Notes: generated from the sequence alone by a model not told the origin. 64,000 bases of DNA from Candidatus Gastranaerophilales bacterium (GCA_944322545.1 CALUPF010000033.1:105956-169955), one strand, 5' to 3'; shown: positions 1 through 8,051, counted from the first letter of the stretch. A program made the numbers and translations.

Positions 1-1
1 T

Positions 2-502
2 TTTAGAAGATGTCAGATTTTCTCAGCAGGGCTAATGGCACTAAGCCATGGTTCAAACGATGCTCAAAAAACTATGGGTATCATCACTCTTGCGCTACTA
101 GCAGGAGGAATCGTTAAACACAATGCAGCTGGTAGCTTTGATATCCCAATTTATGTAATTCTATCTTGTGCAACAGTAATGAGTTTGGGTGTTATGTCAG
201 GTGGTTGGAAAATCATCAGAACAATGGGAAGTAAAATTATAAAACTTAAACCTATCAATGGATTTGCTGCTGAAACATCAGCCGCATCAATTATCCTTGC
301 AGCATCACATTTTGGTGTTCCATTAAGTACAACTCACGTAATTTCAACAGCAATCATGGGTGTAGGAACAACTTATAAAGCTCATGCTGTAAAATGGGGT
401 GTAATTGGAAACATCGTTTGGGCTTGGGTTTTAACTATTCCAATTTGTGTAATAATTTCAGGTGTAATTTTCTTCTTATACAAATTGTTAATCATAGGTT
501 AA
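2..502 (+). CDS. PiT-family inorganic phosphate permease, C-terminal part (cut by window edge)
   Basis: The reading frame is open from base 2, so the amino end lies outside the window. The visible 166 residues carry the PiT (PF01384) signature SHGSNDAQKTMG near the start and the related second-half motif GVPLSTTHVISTAIMG further on, with several hydrophobic membrane segments between them. PiT proteins take up phosphate together with Na+ or H+ across the inner membrane. An internal ATG at 35 is not the true start, because the family signature already begins before it (FRRCQIFSAG). The gene ends just before a strong hairpin terminator. A PhoU-like partner often precedes such genes but cannot be seen here. 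Confidence 0.93.
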   Translation, partial: FRRCQIFSAGLMALSHGSNDAQKTMGIITLALLAGGIVKHNAAGSFDIPIYVILSCATVMSLGVMSGGWKIIRTMGSKIIKLKPINGFAAETSAASIILAASHFGVPLSTTHVISTAIMGVGTTYKAHAVKWGVIGNIVWAWVLTIPICVIISGVIFFLYKLLIIG

Positions 503-507
503 AAATA

Positions 508-540
508 AAAAGGTCATTGAAAACTCAATGACCTTTTTTA
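508..540. terminator. Bidirectional rho-independent terminator
   Basis: Nine perfect pairs (512-520 with 525-533) around an AAAC loop are flanked by A-runs on the left and T-runs on the right. The hairpin can therefore end both the rightward phosphate permease transcript and the leftward rnpB transcript. Confidence 0.85.
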
Positions 541-554
541 ATAAAAATATAAAA

Positions 555-906
555 CGGAGTAGCTCATAAGCCGGGTTCTGTTTCAAGATAATTATCTGTC
601 TCGACTTACAGTTGCCTGCAAGCTCAAGCGGTTTGTCAAAAGATGGCGGGACACCTTAACCTTTTATTCAACCTTGCACCCAACCGGGGTTTACCTGGCC
701 AAGACCTCTCAGCCTTGCCGGTGAGCTCTTACCTCGCCGTTGCACCATCGCCTGTTTTCACTGATAAATCAGGAATCATCGGCAGTCTTCATTTCTGTGG
801 CACTATCCTCACGGTCGCCCGCACCTGACGTTATCAGGCGGTCTGCCCTAGGGTGCCCGGACTTTCCTCACAGAATTTTTCATCTGCGCAATTATCCGAC
901 TACTCC
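555..906 (-). ncRNA. rnpB: RNase P RNA (bacterial type A-like)
   Basis: Read on the minus strand, this is the catalytic RNA that trims tRNA 5' ends. The conserved core GAGGAAAGTCCGGGC lies at 855-869, and the conserved 3' segment CAGAACCCGGCTTA lies near 567-580. The two ends pair as helix P1: GGAGTAG at the 5' end (900-906) with CTACTCC at the 3' end. The 5' end is set by the promoter just upstream, whose predicted start is base 906. The downstream hairpin at 508-540 ends transcription. The exact 3' processing site is uncertain by a few bases. Confidence 0.95.
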
Positions 907-913
907 ATTACTT

Positions 914-941
914 AATTTATCATACATTCCTACTAATTCAA
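914..941 (-). promoter_or_regulatory. rnpB promoter
   Basis: On the minus strand, TTGAAT (936-941) and TAAATT (914-919) are separated by 16 bases, and a TGA precedes the -10 box (extended -10). The predicted start falls seven bases downstream, on the first base of RNase P helix P1. Confidence 0.7.
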
Positions 942-1189
942 ATCCCGTATGCCTCTTTGATTAAGTAATACTAATAAATTATTTTTTTTAGAATTTCAAA
1001 GCCCTTTTGCAACAAGGATTTTGAGTGAAATATTAACCACATGGTCTAGATTCAAAGATATAGTGAAATCGCTTATTATTTCAATCCAATAGTCGATGAG
1101 GCTCTACTCTATTTAGGGGTAATATACATGGTGTAAATAATATAAGTACACGATTAAAAATTTATAAAGAAAAATCTTGGGGGGAGTAG
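942..1189. other. Intergenic region between rnpB and the response regulator
   Basis: About 250 bases without a credible gene. Near 1120-1155 it is very AT-rich and offers several weak -10-like words, but no paired -35 box I would defend. A clear ribosome site (GGGGGGAG, 1178-1185) precedes the response regulator start. Confidence 0.5.
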
Positions 1190-1900
1190 ATGAGAAGAGG
1201 TCTTGAATTTAAGAAGAAAGCAAGAATCATTATTGTCGATGACAACTATGATCATTTGTCAGGGATCAAAGAATTGATTGAAATTGAAAGCGATTTCGAT
1301 GTAGTGGCAACAGCTACAAGTGCAAGTGTTGCAATCAGTCTTATTAAGAAGTATCGTCCTGAAATCGTTTTAATGGATATCAACATGCCTGAAAAAGATG
1401 GTTTAACCGCAATTGCGGAAATTGAAAAATTAGATTTGGGAGTGCGTACCATCGCTTTAACAGGTTATGATGATCCTGATTTGATCTTCAGAGCAATGAA
1501 AATCGGAGCTAAAGGCTACATCTTAAAAACAATGGCCTCTGCTCAACTCATCTATGCAATTGACGAAGTTGCATCAGGAAAAATCTATCTTCCTGCAACT
1601 TTGTCCTCAAGATTCTTCGAATACTTCCAAAAATCATTCAAAGAAGAAACACAAACTGTTAATGACGAAGAAAACCTTTTGAACTACCTAACACAAAGAG
1701 AAGAAGAAGTCCTAGACCTTCTAACTCAAGGTATCACATACAAAGGCGTAGCTCAAAAATTGTTCATCTCAGAAACAACTGTAAAAACACACGTTAACAA
1801 TATATTCCAAAAACTACAAGTCAATGATAGAACACAAGCTGTTTTATATGCATTGAATAACGGTTTTTTGAACAGAAGAAAAGTCAAAATCGCTATATAG
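1190..1900 (+). CDS. NarL/FixJ-type response regulator
   Basis: This is a 236-residue two-component regulator with an amino-terminal receiver and a carboxy-terminal LuxR-type DNA-binding domain. The receiver shows the acidic pair D17-D18, the phospho-acceptor Asp in LMDINMPEKDG (about residue 63), a Thr in ALTGYDD and a Lys in YILK. The LuxR helix-turn-helix begins at LTQREEEVLDLLTQG and contains SETTVKTHVNNIFQKL. A strong GGGGGGAG ribosome site supports the start. A histidine kinase follows after 78 bases, then the flagellar rod genes, so the pair may control flagellar or neighbouring genes. That role is inference from position. Confidence 0.92.
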   Translation: MRRGLEFKKKARIIIVDDNYDHLSGIKELIEIESDFDVVATATSASVAISLIKKYRPEIVLMDINMPEKDGLTAIAEIEKLDLGVRTIALTGYDDPDLIFRAMKIGAKGYILKTMASAQLIYAIDEVASGKIYLPATLSSRFFEYFQKSFKEETQTVNDEENLLNYLTQREEEVLDLLTQGITYKGVAQKLFISETTVKTHVNNIFQKLQVNDRTQAVLYALNNGFLNRRKVKIAI

Positions 1901-1978
1901 TTGATTCCTTGCAAGATTGAGTTAATAACTAAGTCAAGCAAAAGGTTTAAGAGAATAAATTAAGGTAAGATTAAAGTA

Positions 1979-3253
1979 ATGGGCGGAGCAAACTTCAGAC
2001 AAAAAAATCTTTTAAAAGATTTAATATATCTTGGTCAAACTAGGCCAATAAACAAACAAACAATCAAAGGATTGTTTCGCTTCGCCCTAGAACCGCTTTT
2101 GGAAGCACAATCACAAAAAGCGGTTGCTATGATTAGACTTTTTGATACAAAAGAACTCGATGGAGTATTAAAAAGATTAGAATTTACAAATGCAGAAGTT
2201 TATTCTTTTGATGACACAACTAAAGGTGAAAATTTAACAAAAGATGATATTTGGGGAAATACAGAATTTTTAGTGATACTTTCTCCAAGATACTCTGTAT
2301 GTCTTTTATGGGATTATTCAACAGAAACCGTAAAAGACACTTCTTGTGTTTATCATCTTTTGAACTCAAAAGACGTAAATCACGTTATAAGAATCATCTC
2401 AGAAAACTCTAAAATTGATTTGATGAGATACACGCAAGAATACACACCAGAAAGAAGAAGCAATGAACTTTTAAACAAAGCTGTTCATAAATTCATTAAC
2501 TTTGCTGATTCATTTGTTGAAGAAGCCTCAATGACTCAAGCTGAAGCAGGTCTTTTAGGTGAAAATGATGACATCATAAAAAAATATGAATACATATCAA
2601 CAAAAGCAAAAGTTATATCTCATGACATAAAAAATCATCTTTCTGTGATTGATTTGTACTCAAAAATAATGGAAAAAAGACTTGAGTTTGTTTCAAACAA
2701 AGAACTTCAAGACTCAATGACAAATGCAATTAACAGTATAAAAAAATCAAAAGATTCAATAGCAACACTTTTGACTGAACTGAGAACTATACAAAGTGCA
2801 AAACTTGTCACAATTAACTTCTCAAAAGTTCTTGAAACAGCAATCAGTCTAGTTCAAGCAAAAGCGCAGGAAACAGACTCTAAATTTGAAGTTTCTAACC
2901 AATTTACAGGCAATATTTTGGCAGATGAAAACAAACTTTTGAATGTTATGATCAACCTGTTTTATAACGCTTTAGATGCAATCCAATGTAAAAAGGAAAG
3001 CGGAAAAATCAAAATTAAAACAGAAGAAACAAATGACAACATGCTAAAAATATCTGTTTCAGACAACGGCTGTGGAATTGATGCTGATCAGCAAGAAAAA
3101 ATCTTTGAAGATGGATACACATCAAAAATGACAGGTTCAGGACTTGGACTTTATATTTCAAAAGAAGCAATGAAAGAGCAATATGGAGACTTAAACCTTG
3201 CTCATTCAGACGCAAACGGAACAACTTTTGAAATCCTGATACCCAAATTATAG
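1979..3253 (+). CDS. Sensor histidine kinase, likely partner of the upstream regulator
   Basis: This 424-residue cytoplasmic-looking kinase has no clear membrane segment. The first ~190 residues are an unrecognised input region with a hydrophobic strand FLVILSPRYSVCLLWDY. The phospho-acceptor His lies in SHDIKNHL (about residue 220). The ATPase domain shows N-box NLFYNALDAI, G1 DNGCGID and G2 GSGLGLYISKE. The ribosome site is weak, so the start is less certain than for its neighbours. It sits between its likely response regulator and flgB (gap 15 bases), suggesting one transcript. The input signal is unknown. Confidence 0.88.
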   Translation: MGGANFRQKNLLKDLIYLGQTRPINKQTIKGLFRFALEPLLEAQSQKAVAMIRLFDTKELDGVLKRLEFTNAEVYSFDDTTKGENLTKDDIWGNTEFLVILSPRYSVCLLWDYSTETVKDTSCVYHLLNSKDVNHVIRIISENSKIDLMRYTQEYTPERRSNELLNKAVHKFINFADSFVEEASMTQAEAGLLGENDDIIKKYEYISTKAKVISHDIKNHLSVIDLYSKIMEKRLEFVSNKELQDSMTNAINSIKKSKDSIATLLTELRTIQSAKLVTINFSKVLETAISLVQAKAQETDSKFEVSNQFTGNILADENKLLNVMINLFYNALDAIQCKKESGKIKIKTEETNDNMLKISVSDNGCGIDADQQEKIFEDGYTSKMTGSGLGLYISKEAMKEQYGDLNLAHSDANGTTFEILIPKL

Positions 3254-3268
3254 AAAGGAGGAAAGCAT

Positions 3269-3781
3269 ATGGATTTGTTTAACGTAAGAGCAATTGAAGT
3301 TTCTAAACTAGCTATGGACGGCTTGGTTAAAAGACAATCTGCTATCGCTTCTAATACAGCCAATGCAATGACTCCTGACTACCAAAGAAAAATGGTAGCA
3401 TTCGAAGACCAGCTTCAAGAAATCATTGAAAAAGATGATATAAGAAGAGACTTGAGGATGAAAAACAGCCTTGCTTATGAAAATGACCACTCATATAAAA
3501 CTGGCTATTCTCACGATTATAATCCAATGACTAAAAACATTGCACAAAAACTTCCTCAAGAACAAATGATTTACATCCAACAAACACAAGCAGACACAAA
3601 TGCTTATTCTCCTGAAGTTATAAGAGATGAACGTTGGATAGACTACGGCAACGGCAACAACGTCAACCTTGAAGAAGAAATGATGGATATGGCAAAAGCC
3701 GGAACACAATATAATGTACTAGCAACAGTAGAAGGAAGATTTATGACAAATCTTCTAGATGTGGTAAAAGGAGGGTCATAA
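3269..3781 (+). CDS. flgB: Flagellar basal-body rod protein FlgB
   Basis: A 170-residue proximal rod subunit that is exported by the flagellar type III system and polymerises in the periplasm. The amino-terminal rod signature is SNTANAMTPDYQRK (about residues 29-42). The carboxy-terminal amphipathic rod helix covers VNLEEEMMDMAKAGTQYNV. A strong AAAGGAGG ribosome site precedes the ATG. flgC follows after three bases and fliE after flgC, which is the usual rod-gene order. The middle region is somewhat longer than in the shortest FlgB proteins. Confidence 0.95.
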   Translation: MDLFNVRAIEVSKLAMDGLVKRQSAIASNTANAMTPDYQRKMVAFEDQLQEIIEKDDIRRDLRMKNSLAYENDHSYKTGYSHDYNPMTKNIAQKLPQEQMIYIQQTQADTNAYSPEVIRDERWIDYGNGNNVNLEEEMMDMAKAGTQYNVLATVEGRFMTNLLDVVKGGS

Positions 3782-3784
3782 TAA

Positions 3785-4291
3785 ATGAGTTTTAGCGCAT
3801 TTGATATTTCAGGCTCAGGAATGTATGCCCAAAGAACAATGATGGATAATATCGCATCAAATATGGCAAACGTAAATACAACAAGAAATCCTGACGGAAC
3901 TCCTGGTGTTTACGTCAAAAAAAATGTAACATTCAAAGCTGTCTATGCTGATAAATTAGGTTCAACAGCACCAGCATTTCCAGATGGGCAGCATCACGCA
4001 TACTACAGCCCATCTAATGGAACGGTAGCTCTCAAAGGCGGCATATCTTACGATGAAAAACAAATTTCTCAAGGTGTTGAAGTTGCAGAAATTACGCCAT
4101 CAGCAGACCCTTATAAAACAATATATGATCCGTCTAACCCTGAAGCAGACGCTGATGGGTTTGTAACTTTACCTAACATAAATATCGTAGAAGAAATGGT
4201 GAACATGGTTTCTGCCTCACGTGCTTACGAAGCCAATGCAACAACAGCAGAAACAACTAAAGGAATGATTTCTGCGGCTTTAAGAATTTAA
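3785..4291 (+). CDS. flgC: Flagellar basal-body rod protein FlgC
   Basis: A 168-residue rod subunit. The amino end has the rod motif IASNMANVNTTR. The carboxy end has VNIVEEMVNMVSASRAYEAN, the classic FlgC helix that forms the rod coiled coil. It lies three bases after flgB, and the ribosome site GGAGG lies inside the end of flgB, so translation is probably coupled. The partner FliE is next. Confidence 0.96.
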   Translation: MSFSAFDISGSGMYAQRTMMDNIASNMANVNTTRNPDGTPGVYVKKNVTFKAVYADKLGSTAPAFPDGQHHAYYSPSNGTVALKGGISYDEKQISQGVEVAEITPSADPYKTIYDPSNPEADADGFVTLPNINIVEEMVNMVSASRAYEANATTAETTKGMISAALRI

Positions 4292-4314
4292 AGTCTTAAA
4301 AAAGGAGTATAAAA

Positions 4315-4830
4315 TTGCAATTTAATCAAATAGCAAATAATTCAATATCAAACTATAACAAAATATTTTCAAAAGAAATGGAATCCTTCAACATAAGCTC
4401 TGACAAAAATGGGATGACAGCTTTTGATAATGTTTTAAATCAACAAATAGATAATATGGCTCATACACCCCAAGGTCCAATTATAAACACAGGAATTCAA
4501 ATGAATGTTGGACTAGAAAATATGGGTTTATCACCACTTGAAAGAATAGACAATGCCCAAGGTGTTCAAGAAACACAAAAAAGAAGCAAATCTGCTGTAG
4601 AAAATATGGCGAATGATTTTGGGAAAGCCTTTTCAAACGGATTAAACTCTGTTAATGATTCACAAAATGCAGCATATGAAGCAGCTGAAACTTTTGCAGC
4701 CGGTGGTGACATAAGCGTTCACGAAGTTATGCTTGCTTCTCAAAAAGCAAACCTTACTATGCAAATGGCGATTCAAATGAGAAACAGACTCGTCAATGCA
4801 TATAACGAAATAAACAATGTACGAGTATAG
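4315..4830 (+). CDS. fliE: Flagellar hook-basal body protein FliE, with long amino extension and TTG start
   Basis: FliE links the MS ring to the rod. The family domain lies in the carboxy half: ISVHEVMLASQKANLTMQMA and RNRLVNAYNEI are typical. At 171 residues it is clearly longer than usual FliE (about 100); the extra part is an Asn- and Met-rich amino region of unknown role. The start is a TTG at 4315, placed by AAAGGAG five to eleven bases upstream. The gene closes the flgB-flgC-fliE unit; fliF and fliG are not nearby to the right. Confidence 0.9.
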   Translation: MQFNQIANNSISNYNKIFSKEMESFNISSDKNGMTAFDNVLNQQIDNMAHTPQGPIINTGIQMNVGLENMGLSPLERIDNAQGVQETQKRSKSAVENMANDFGKAFSNGLNSVNDSQNAAYEAAETFAAGGDISVHEVMLASQKANLTMQMAIQMRNRLVNAYNEINNVRV

Positions 4831-4898
4831 ATTTACTTTCATAAACTGTTATTTCTAGACTAAAAAGGGGAATATTCCCTAATAAATCCCGTTATATG

Positions 4899-4928
4899 TT
4901 GACAAACGGATGATTAGCAATCTAAAAT
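4899..4928 (+). promoter_or_regulatory. Promoter of infC
   Basis: TTGACA (4899-4904), an 18-base spacer, then TAAAAT (4923-4928). The predicted start near 4935 leaves a leader of about 25 bases before the AUU codon of infC. Confidence 0.75.
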
Positions 4929-4959
4929 AGCGTAATAGATTAAAAAAGGAGAACATACC

Positions 4960-5493
4960 ATTAGTAGAGATTTTTCAAACGGCAAAGACACACCACTTAT
5001 TAACAGAAACATTAGGTGTAAAGAAGTTAGATTAATAGGAAGCGAAGGAGAAAACTTCGGCGTAATTCCTACAATAGAAGCCCAAAAAATGGCTGATGAG
5101 AAAGACCTCGATTTGGTAGTTGTATCTCCAAACCAAAATCCGCCAGTAGCAAAGATTATGAACTACGGCAAATACAAATATGAACTCGATAAAAAAGCTA
5201 AAGAAGCTAAGAAAAAACAACATACTATCGAAATAAAAGAAATTAAAATCAGATATAAAATTGACGTTCACGATTATAACGTTAGAATTAAAAACATCAA
5301 AAAATTTATTGCTTCAGGTGACAAAGTTAAAATTGTTATCATGTTGAGAGGTCGTGAAATGCAACATACAGAACTTGCTTTCGATCTTGCAAACAGATTC
5401 ATTGCTGACCTAGAAGGTGAACCAATAAACATTGAAAAGAAACCTTCAATGGAAGGTAGAAACCTTATTATTATTTTGGCACCATCTAATTAG
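4960..5493 (+). CDS. infC: Translation initiation factor IF-3, AUU start codon
   Basis: A 177-residue factor that binds the 30S subunit and checks start-codon choice. Reading upstream from the first ATG (5089) in the same frame gives the conserved IF3 amino domain: PLINRNIRCKEVRLIG and GVIPTIEAQKMA. These 43 residues are needed for the domain, and the only start placed by a ribosome site (AAGGAG, 4946-4951) is ATT at 4960. An AUU start is the known self-regulating start of infC in many bacteria. The carboxy domain follows (KIRYKIDVHDYNVR, IKIVIMLRGRE-type strand). Its tail overlaps the convergent HAD gene by eight bases. rpmI and rplT, its usual partners, lie 40 kb away. Confidence 0.95.
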   Translation: MSRDFSNGKDTPLINRNIRCKEVRLIGSEGENFGVIPTIEAQKMADEKDLDLVVVSPNQNPPVAKIMNYGKYKYELDKKAKEAKKKQHTIEIKEIKIRYKIDVHDYNVRIKNIKKFIASGDKVKIVIMLRGREMQHTELAFDLANRFIADLEGEPINIEKKPSMEGRNLIIILAPSN

Positions 5494-5821
5494 ATTTTTT
5501 CCAAAAAGGTTTAAAATTTTTGATATTTTCAATGGCATCAGTGTAGTTACCATTGAATTTTATGCACCTATCATCAAGTTGAACAAAAGCAGGCTTTTTT
5601 TCTTTTGTCACATAGTCTATATAAGAAGAAAGAGAATTCTCCTCTATCCATTTTTGAACAAGTTTTTCAGGACGACTCGAAAATATCACAACTTTATAGT
5701 TTTTACTTAGGATTTCTAAAAACTCTTTTGCATGTTCTCTCAAAGCAGGAATAAAATCTTCTTTGTAGTCACCACAATATTCATTTAATACACCATCTAA
5801 ATCTACTAATACTGTTTTCAT
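5486..5821 (-). CDS. Small HAD-superfamily hydrolase
   Basis: A 111-residue HAD fold. Motif I is LVDLDGVLNEY with the two catalytic Asp residues near positions 7 and 9, motif II is the Ser in FSSRPEKL, a Lys stretch KEKKP follows, and an acidic VQLDDR fits motif III. There is no cap domain, so a macromolecule or phosphorylated nucleotide could be the substrate, as for other short HAD proteins; the substrate is not known. It is divergent from the XRE regulator, with the palindromic sites between them, and its end overlaps infC by eight bases. Confidence 0.75.
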   Translation of the reverse strand: MKTVLVDLDGVLNEYCGDYKEDFIPALREHAKEFLEILSKNYKVVIFSSRPEKLVQKWIEENSLSSYIDYVTKEKKPAFVQLDDRCIKFNGNYTDAIENIKNFKPFWKKSN

Positions 5822-5849
5822 TTTTCACCTTTTAAAATTAAACCTTGGT

Positions 5850-5867
5850 TATTGCGAATCGGCAATA
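5850..5867. promoter_or_regulatory. Inverted repeat, likely operator (site 1)
   Basis: TATTGC-N6-GCAATA, a perfect dyad in the divergent gap between the HAD gene and the XRE regulator. It shares its ATTGC half-site with a second dyad 41 bases downstream, which suggests binding by the adjacent regulator. Confidence 0.5.
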
Positions 5868-5891
5868 AAATTAGATTAATTATATACAATA

Positions 5892-5907
5892 ATTGCAAAT
5901 ATGCAAT
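5892..5907. promoter_or_regulatory. Inverted repeat overlapping the XRE start codon (site 2)
   Basis: ATTGCA-N4-TGCAAT is a perfect dyad that includes the ATG of the XRE gene. A -10-like TACAAT lies at 5885-5890. The placement fits autorepression of a nearly leaderless message. Confidence 0.5.
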
Positions 5908-6128
5908 ACAATGAAAAATTAGCAAATTATTTAAAATTCATACGAAAGCAAAAATACATAAAGCTTAACTCTTTTGCATACAAAAATGGGATTGAACCCT
6001 CAACACTTAGTCGCATTGAAAACAATCTTTTGGAGATAAAAATTTCTGTTTTAGAAAAAATAGCAAAAGGTTACGGGAAAACCCCATCTCAATTATTAAA
6101 AGATTTTGAAGAATCAGAATTTATATAA
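5901..6128 (+). CDS. XRE/Cro-type helix-turn-helix regulator
   Basis: A 75-residue protein that is almost entirely one HTH_3 domain: YLKFIRKQKYIKLNSFA, then the recognition region GIEPSTLSRIENN, then the closing helices KISVLEKIAKGYG. No ribosome site is visible, and the ATG lies only about ten bases after a -10-like word, so the message may be leaderless. Two ATTGC dyads flank or cover the start, which fits autoregulation. Its end overlaps the convergent PHP gene by eight bases. The targets other than itself and perhaps the divergent HAD gene are unknown. Confidence 0.82.
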   Translation: MQYNEKLANYLKFIRKQKYIKLNSFAYKNGIEPSTLSRIENNLLEIKISVLEKIAKGYGKTPSQLLKDFEESEFI

Positions 6129-6774
6129 TTTTTTGAATCTCACCATGTGAGTCAGAGCCACCCGTCATTATAACGCCATATTTTTTTGCTATGCGTTTTA
6201 CAGCTTCTGCTGTGTGGAATTTTATTATTCCCCTATGACGTCTGTACAGATAATAAGATTCAACTCCATCAAGACCTATGTCTATTAAAGTCTTTATAAA
6301 ATGATCCAAATTAATAGCCCAATAACATGCCGGATGCGCCAAAACAGCTAACCCCTGAGCTTTATGAATTGCATCAATTACATGTTTAGGATGTCTGTGA
6401 TTAAAAAGTCGCACTAAATCAGCTTCTGTTTCTTTTTTAGTTTTTGCACAAATTTCTAAAAGCTCAGAACAATTAATATCAACTCCATAACCTAAAATAT
6501 GGACAAGCACACCTTTATACCAACAATCAAATTCAATAGCTGGAATAACCAATCCACTTTCTAGCACATTTGTTTTTTTATAGCCCTCAACTGTATTATG
6601 ATCTGCTATTGCAATTAATCTATACCCTTTTTTTTTCGCATCTTCAACTAATTCCTCAGGTGAAAGTTTTCCATCAGAAAAACAAGAATGCATATGCAAA
6701 TCAACATTGTTCTCAAAATCAACCTGAGTTAAAGAAGCTAGTATTTCTTTTATATTTTTGTTTTGCTCATCCAT
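6121..6774 (-). CDS. PHP-domain phosphoesterase (YciV/TrpH-like)
   Basis: A 217-residue protein with the metal-binding PHP signature set: HMHSCFSDG near residue 27, AIADHNT, an acidic PAIEFD, VLAHPACY and GGSDSHGE at the end. These His and Asp residues normally hold two or three metal ions. The YciV/TrpH relatives act as 5'-3' exonucleases or nucleoside 3',5'-bisphosphate phosphatases; which applies here cannot be told. It is shorter than YciV (about 290). It is divergent from the membrane-protein gene at 6828. Confidence 0.85.
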   Translation of the reverse strand: MDEQNKNIKEILASLTQVDFENNVDLHMHSCFSDGKLSPEELVEDAKKKGYRLIAIADHNTVEGYKKTNVLESGLVIPAIEFDCWYKGVLVHILGYGVDINCSELLEICAKTKKETEADLVRLFNHRHPKHVIDAIHKAQGLAVLAHPACYWAINLDHFIKTLIDIGLDGVESYYLYRRHRGIIKFHTAEAVKRIAKKYGVIMTGGSDSHGEIQKII

Positions 6775-6827
6775 AATTACATGTTAATATAAACATAATT
6801 AGAAAGCGTTATTCGGGTGAAATTACA

Positions 6828-7814
6828 GTGGCAAAAAATGATTCAACATTTGTAAGTGTTATGAAAATATTTTTTAATGGGATTAAACTGTATTTTTTGA
6901 ATTTTGAAAAATTCTTCAAATATATGGCTTTTCCTATATTCGGACAAATTGTTGGAATTTCATTAATATTTTTTGCATCATATATTTTTACTATCCATAT
7001 CTCAGCTTTCACAACAAAAAGTCCAGTATTTGATAATATTCCATTAGTATTTCTTGTGTTGATTCTTTTAACACTACCTGGATTTTTTATTTTTTGCAAA
7101 GCTTTTTGGGATTATATGATAGCAATCGCAGCTCTTAACTCTATGGCAAGCACGCTTTTAGAAGGCGGCTCGCTTGAAGACACAGGAATGCACGCTGAAT
7201 TAATCAAAAGAAGAAGCGGCTCGTATATTTTGCTTTTATTACTTTTGACGATAATTTATCTCATATTATCTGTACCAATTTTATGGGGACTGCTTGTCAT
7301 TGCATTTGTATATCTTTCATTGAGTTTTCAGGTATTTGCCCTAGAAGAAGAAAAAGGCGCTTTTGAAGCAATAAAAACTGGCATAAATCTTGTTAAATTC
7401 AATTTCATTAAAACCTCGTTACTTTTAATATTGCTTGGAATTTTGACATACTGGCTTTTGCCAGGACTCATCAGCTGGGGCTTTGACAAAGGAGATTTGG
7501 TCGGATTTTTCTCGTATCCTGTTGAACAATACGTAAGACTTTTACCTCTTGATGATTTAAACAATATGCTACACAGCTTTCATATGCCTATAACAATAAA
7601 AAGCTACGACATTGCAAAAGCAGTTGTTCTATCTTGTGTATCATTCGTAGTAACAGGATTCACATTACCAATAAGAAGCCTTTGCTGCACAAACCTTTAT
7701 AAAGAGATATACAAAAAGAACTATGCAGGTAAAATTGCAGCTGAAAAACTAGCTTCTAGAGCACAAATCAAAAAAACATCTAAAAGAAAAAATATAGAGG
7801 ATGAAGAAGAATAA
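6828..7814 (+). CDS. Multi-pass membrane protein of unknown function
   Basis: A 328-residue protein with about six hydrophobic segments (for example near residues 35-55, 70-95, 135-170, 190-215 and 265-285) and a basic, Lys-rich carboxy tail. The overall pattern recalls DUF975/DUF4013-like membrane proteins, but I do not recognise a family motif. The start is GTG at 6828, seven bases after GGGTGA. It overlaps the following zinc-ribbon gene by one base (TAATG), so the two are translationally coupled and may work together. Confidence 0.75.
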   Translation: MAKNDSTFVSVMKIFFNGIKLYFLNFEKFFKYMAFPIFGQIVGISLIFFASYIFTIHISAFTTKSPVFDNIPLVFLVLILLTLPGFFIFCKAFWDYMIAIAALNSMASTLLEGGSLEDTGMHAELIKRRSGSYILLLLLLTIIYLILSVPILWGLLVIAFVYLSLSFQVFALEEEKGAFEAIKTGINLVKFNFIKTSLLLILLGILTYWLLPGLISWGFDKGDLVGFFSYPVEQYVRLLPLDDLNNMLHSFHMPITIKSYDIAKAVVLSCVSFVVTGFTLPIRSLCCTNLYKEIYKKNYAGKIAAEKLASRAQIKKTSKRKNIEDEEE

Positions 7815-8044
7815 TGTTCGTCTGTAAAAACTGTAAATCAGTTGATAAATTTGAGTTGATGTTTGCACCAAATTACAAAGGGTCCAAAAATTTCAAATGG
7901 GAATACAATAACAATAATGATATTGTCATTACTGTTGATGGATATACATTTGTGCCCGATTTGGGATTCATGAATCAACACGCAGTTTGCAGATATTGTG
8001 GACAAATTTACATGTGGGATTATAGCCAAGAAGATAAAAATTAA
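7814..8044 (+). CDS. Small zinc-ribbon protein
   Basis: A 76-residue protein with two Cys pairs, CKNC at residues 4-7 and CRYC near residue 60, a spacing that can hold one zinc ion. The middle is strand-rich. The ATG shares a base with the stop of the upstream membrane-protein gene, so expression is coupled. No function is recognised. Confidence 0.75.
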   Translation: MFVCKNCKSVDKFELMFAPNYKGSKNFKWEYNNNNDIVITVDGYTFVPDLGFMNQHAVCRYCGQIYMWDYSQEDKN

Positions 8045-8051
8045 ATCATAT

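Noticed and set aside
643..964. Overlapping plus-strand open frames of 61 and 74 codons
   Set aside because: They lie entirely or mostly within the RNase P RNA gene on the other strand and show no protein-like pattern.
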